A stretch of DNA of 5,550 bases from Deltaproteobacteria bacterium (GTDB lineage Bacteria > Desulfobacterota > SM23-61): assembly GCA_029857975.1 (NCBI GenBank), contig JAOUFX010000258.1, positions 1-5,550 of the forward strand. The letters run 5' to 3'. Below, one piece after another: positions 4,522 to 5,550 of the stretch. Numbering within the stretch: the first letter of the stretch is position 1; every line of letters begins with the position of its first letter. The notes under the pieces are model-generated. The model was given only the letters and a program-made list of their open reading frames with translations. It was not told the origin of the DNA and did not search any database. The position numbers and the translations under genes were made by a program.

Positions 4522-5550
4522 TTAATTTTCGGGTGGCTCCGCGATACCATATTTGTCCATCTTATATTTTAGAATTCTTCGGCTGATACCCAAAAGGTCT
4601 GCAGCTCGGGTCTGCACAAAATTACTCTTTTTTAGCGCCTCCATGATAATATCCCTCTCGAATTCCCTCTCGGCATCTTCGAAAGAAATTCTCCCGTCTA
4701 ACACCCCCAGTTTGATCAATTCCACCCGAGATTCGGTCTTCAAGGAAGAGGGAATGTCGTCGGGGTTTATTGTATCCGAAGTGGTAAGCACTACGATCCG
4801 CTCGATGATATTTTCTAATTCGCGAACATTCCCCGGCCAATCATAAGCGATCAGGATATCCATAGCTTCGGGTGAAATTTTCTTTTTCCCGACCCCAGCG
4901 TGTTTATCCAAAAAGTGCTTGGCCAGCAGAAGAATATCTTCTTTTCTCTTGCGCAAGGGTGGGATCGTTAAAGGGACCACGTTAATGCGGTAGAAAAGAT
5001 CCGAACGGAAAACTCCCCGCGCCATTAGCTCTTCCAGATTCTTGTTGGTGGCCGAGATCAGGCGCACATCCACACTAATGGTCTTCCCCCCTCCCACCCG
5101 GACAAAGTCCCTTTCCTGTAAAGCGCGAAGGATTTTGGCCTGAGTGGGCAAGCTCAGTTCAGAAATTTCATCCAGAAAAAGGGTTCCTTGATCGGCCAGT
5201 TCAAAATGCCCAATTCGCCGAGTCTGGGCATCCGTGAAAGCGCCTTTTTCGTGCCCGAAAAGTTCGCTCTCAATCAGGGTCTCGGGGATGGCCGCACAAT
5301 TTACCGCCACGAAAGGCTTATTCTTGCGGTGGCTGTTGTAGTGGATGGCTCGAGCAACTAACTCTTTCCCCGTTCCGCTTTCCCCGTGAATTAAAACCGT
5401 GGAGTTTTTTTCGGCGATTTGCCCGATCGTAGCATAAATTTCCCGCATTTCTTTCGACTTGCCGATGATATTATCAAAATGGTAGCGCTCTTCCACTTCT
5501 CCCTGCAGCCTCCGGTTCTCCATCCTGAGGTCGCTACTCTCTATGGCCTT
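4522..5550 (-). CDS. NtrC-family sigma-54-dependent activator, C-terminal part (cut by right window edge)
   Basis: This is the AAA+ and DNA-binding portion of a bacterial enhancer-binding protein that uses ATP to remodel sigma-54 RNA polymerase. 342 residues are visible and the frame is open to the edge, so the ATG at 5523 is probably internal. The sequence before it resembles the ENRRLQ linker that follows a receiver or PAS sensory domain, which lies outside. Numbered from that Met: Walker A GESGTGKE 47-54; the sigma-54 contact loop GAFTDA 94-99 (the usual form is GAFTGA); Walker B TLFLDE 114-119; sensor I SATN 157-160; arginine-finger region FRSDLFYR 172-179; sensor [10 protein letters not shown] 229-236; Fis-type helix-turn-helix about 298-322 with [12 protein letters not shown]. 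All catalytic elements are present. The protein ends with TAA at 4522. Its target genes and input signal are unknown, and I found no -24/-12 promoter in the window. Without the N-terminus it cannot be named more precisely. Confidence 0.93.
   Translation of the reverse strand, partial: KAIESSDLRMENRRLQGEVEERYHFDNIIGKSKEMREIYATIGQIAEKNSTVLIHGESGTGKELVARAIHYNSHRKNKPFVAVNCAAIPETLIESELFGHEKGAFTDAQTRRIGHFELADQGTLFLDEISELSLPTQAKILRALQERDFVRVGGGKTISVDVRLISATNKNLEELMARGVFRSDLFYRINVVPLTIPPLRKRKEDILLLAKHFLDKHAGVGKKKISPEAMDILIAYDWPGNVRELENIIERIVVLTTSDTINPDDIPSSLKTESRVELIKLGVLDGRISFEDAEREFERDIIMEALKKSNFVQTRAADLLGISRRILKYKMDKYGIAEPPEN

Overview
The window looks like a moderate-GC chromosomal segment of a Desulfobacterota-type (former Deltaproteobacteria) bacterium. 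This placement is inferred from protein style: a typical bacterial Lon N-terminus, a DinG-family helicase with the IFGP...YEYRP N-terminus, an NtrC-type sigma-54 activator, and AT-rich intergenic sequence carrying the FEIRNSK-type spacer repeats often seen in environmental genomes. No rRNA, tRNA, CRISPR array or transposase gene is visible.

All five supported genes are on the minus strand. In transcription order (right to left) they are: (1) the AAA+ and Fis-type DNA-binding part of an NtrC-family sigma-54 activator, whose N-terminal sensory domain lies beyond the right edge (4522-5550); (2) a 437-bp non-coding gap containing a 187-bp GC-rich interrupted palindrome with 18-bp perfect arms (4186-4372), the most unusual object here; (3) a DUF1848-family protein with a C-terminal radical-SAM-like CxxxCxxC motif (3275-4072/4084), with its own strong sigma-70 promoter; (4) a repeat-filled 165-bp gap (3110-3274); (5) an unrecognised polytopic membrane protein with an internal duplication (2267-3109); (6) a DinG/YoaA-like Fe-S DNA helicase (348-2270, possibly to 2324); (7) the first 78 codons of lon (1-234), served by a near-consensus promoter whose -35 box includes the dinG stop codon.

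The membrane protein gene and the helicase gene overlap and are probably one transcriptional unit. lon is separately promoted, although dinG readthrough could reach it. The genes do not form an obvious single pathway: DNA repair (DinG) and protein quality control (Lon) are housekeeping or stress functions, while the DUF1848 and membrane proteins are uncharacterised. The best candidate for something undescribed is the palindromic element at 4186-4372. Its arms, internal loop and secondary hairpins look like a structured RNA, with some evidence favouring the plus strand, but a MITE-like element cannot be excluded from one copy.
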